8,911 nucleotides of DNA from positions 1 to 8,911 of the forward strand of contig JAQWJG010000062.1 in NCBI GenBank assembly GCA_029248485.1. The letters are read 5' to 3'. The notes under the pieces are model-generated. The model was not told the origin of the DNA, searched no databases, and saw only the letters and a program-made list of their open reading frames with translations. Below are positions 8,156-8,911 of the stretch, one piece after another. The position numbers and the translations under genes are program-made. The DNA comes from SAR86 cluster bacterium (GTDB lineage: Bacteria; Pseudomonadota; Gammaproteobacteria; SAR86; D2472). Positions within the stretch are counted from its first letter, which is position 1. Each line of letters opens with the position of its first letter.

Positions 8156-8785
8156 ATGGAAGCGTATCTTGGAACTGTTTTAATCAGATTTGCCCACATT
8201 CTTTTTGGTGTGCTTTGGATAGGCCTGCTTTATTACTTTAATTTTGTTCAAACAGAATACTTTAAAGAATCAGAAGCCTCTGCCAAGTCTGATGTAGTCC
8301 AAAAATTAGTCCCAAATGCCTTGTGGTATTTCCGATGGGCTGCAGCATTTACTTTCTTAACAGGTTTATATCTTTTGTATTGGTTAAGCATCACTGTCAA
8401 TATTGGCATTGTGCTTGGTGCAATAATGGGAACTATAATGGCTGCCAATGTTTGGTTTGTTATTTGGCCTAACCAAAAGAAGGTGATTGCAGGAGCTCCA
8501 GATGCAGCGGACGCTGGTGCAAAGGCTGGATTAGCTTCTAGAACAAACACTTTATTTTCATTACCAATGCTCTATTTAATGGTTTATTCTGCTCATGGTG
8601 GCAGTTTGCCAATGATTGCTGAATCTAGCATGAATAGTCTTTGGATTGGTTTAGTAATTATTTTGCTAATTGAGGCAAATGCATTGTTTGGCAAAATGAA
8701 TGCAATGATTACTTCTGTAAAAGCAGTCATCCACTCAGGGATTGCTCTTACAGTAATATTTGGACTATTGGTTCATTATTTGTAA
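8156..8785 (+). CDS. PuuD-like (urate oxidase N-terminal domain-like) membrane protein
   Basis: 209-residue membrane protein with about six hydrophobic segments (roughly residues 5-27, 57-77, 82-104, 131-147, 161-178, 187-207). Strings resembling the membrane domain of PuuD, the cytochrome-c-linked urate hydroxylase, are visible: RFAHILFGVLWIG followed by YFNFVQ (11-32), ALWYFRWAA and LTGLYLL (55-74), MAANVWFVIWPNQKKVI (95-111) and RTNTLFSLPML (129-139). Histidines at 14, 147 and 193 lie in or at segment ends and could ligate haem; this is inference. PuuD proteins have a longer membrane part and a C-terminal cytochrome c domain with CxxCH; this protein has no cysteine at all and stops after the last segment. 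Urate oxidation is therefore not established. AGGAG (8144-8148) sits 7 bases before ATG. Terminators on both sides make it a single-gene unit. Family assignment is from motif memory. Confidence 0.7.
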   Translation: MEAYLGTVLIRFAHILFGVLWIGLLYYFNFVQTEYFKESEASAKSDVVQKLVPNALWYFRWAAAFTFLTGLYLLYWLSITVNIGIVLGAIMGTIMAANVWFVIWPNQKKVIAGAPDAADAGAKAGLASRTNTLFSLPMLYLMVYSAHGGSLPMIAESSMNSLWIGLVIILLIEANALFGKMNAMITSVKAVIHSGIALTVIFGLLVHYL

Positions 8786-8805
8786 TTTTTTAAAAAATTT
8801 TATAG

Positions 8806-8832
8806 AAGGAGGGCTTAGCTCTCCTTTTTTTT
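8806..8832 (+). terminator. Rho-independent terminator after PuuD-like gene
   Basis: Hairpin AAGGAGGGC (8806-8814), loop TTA, GCTCTCCTT (8818-8826) with one G-T pair, then a run of T ending at 8832. It starts 20 bases after the stop of the + strand gene. The 3' arm and T-run are also codons of the convergent minus-strand gene, whose stop is the loop. Read on the minus strand the stem is followed by TATAAAATTTTTTA, a weaker tail, so bidirectional action is possible. Confidence 0.88.
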
Positions 8833-8911
8833 AATTTTTACTTTTTCAATAGCGTTTTCATCTATATTTAAGATCTCTATTCTGTAATTATCAATTTCTA
8901 TACAGACATTC
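8815..8911 (-). CDS. 3' end of a convergent gene, probably CorC/HlyC-type transporter-associated domain
   Basis: On the minus strand a frame is open from the window edge to a TAA at 8817-8815, giving 31 C-terminal residues. They contain IEIDNYRIEILNIDEN (residues 4-19 of the fragment) followed by AIEKVKIKKKES. This resembles the end of the CorC/HlyC domain (a beta strand with Y/F-R-F/I-E-V-L, then a charged I..V.I strand), found at the C-terminus of CBS-domain proteins linked to ion efflux and of UPF0053-type membrane proteins. The start and the diagnostic CBS or DUF21 regions lie outside the window, so the full architecture is unknown. The gene is convergent with the PuuD-like gene and ends within its terminator hairpin. 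Confidence 0.6.
   Translation of the reverse strand, partial: NVCIEIDNYRIEILNIDENAIEKVKIKKKES

Noticed and set aside
8248..8550. Minus-strand 100-residue open frame opposite the PuuD-like gene
   Set aside because: Fully contained in a gene with strong family motifs and its own ribosome binding site; composition is typical of an antisense shadow.

Overview
The window looks like a piece of chromosome from an AT-rich, streamlined gammaproteobacterium. Intergenic gaps are short, ATGA stop/start overlaps are frequent, and the proteins resemble E. coli at motif level (AmpD keeps the exact E. coli residue numbering; GroEL keeps D52, D87 and D398). A marine SAR86-like bacterium is a plausible guess from base composition, gene content and compactness, but this is inference and no marker gene here settles it.

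Layout: seven genes run head to tail on the + strand from the left edge to about 6.0 kb. They are ileS (5' end cut off by the window), lspA, ispH, ampD, an AmpG-type permease gene and a VanZ-like gene, followed by the groES-groEL pair (6.08-8.05 kb). A strong hairpin terminator closes groEL. A monocistronic gene for a multi-pass membrane protein related to the membrane domain of the PuuD urate hydroxylase follows (8.16-8.79 kb) and ends at a second hairpin terminator. The last ~100 bases hold the 3' end of a convergent minus-strand gene, probably a CorC/HlyC-type protein, whose stop codon lies in the loop of that second hairpin. All intergenic gaps are under 110 bases; no RNA gene, insertion sequence, CRISPR array or other mobile element was seen.

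Functionally, ileS-lspA-ispH is the conserved proteobacterial cluster (isoleucine charging, lipoprotein signal peptide removal, last step of the MEP isoprenoid pathway), here lacking the fkpB gene that sits between lspA and ispH in E. coli. ampD and ampG form a compact peptidoglycan-recycling pair: AmpG imports anhydro-muropeptides and AmpD removes their stem peptides in the cytoplasm. groES-groEL encode the chaperonin.

This is mainly a housekeeping region and I do not see a convincing new biological system. The points most worth a second look are the stand-alone PuuD-like protein without its cytochrome c domain, the KQSKS form of the IleRS KMSKS loop, the loss of fkpB, the terminator that doubles as coding sequence of the convergent gene, and the unresolved heat-shock control of groESL.
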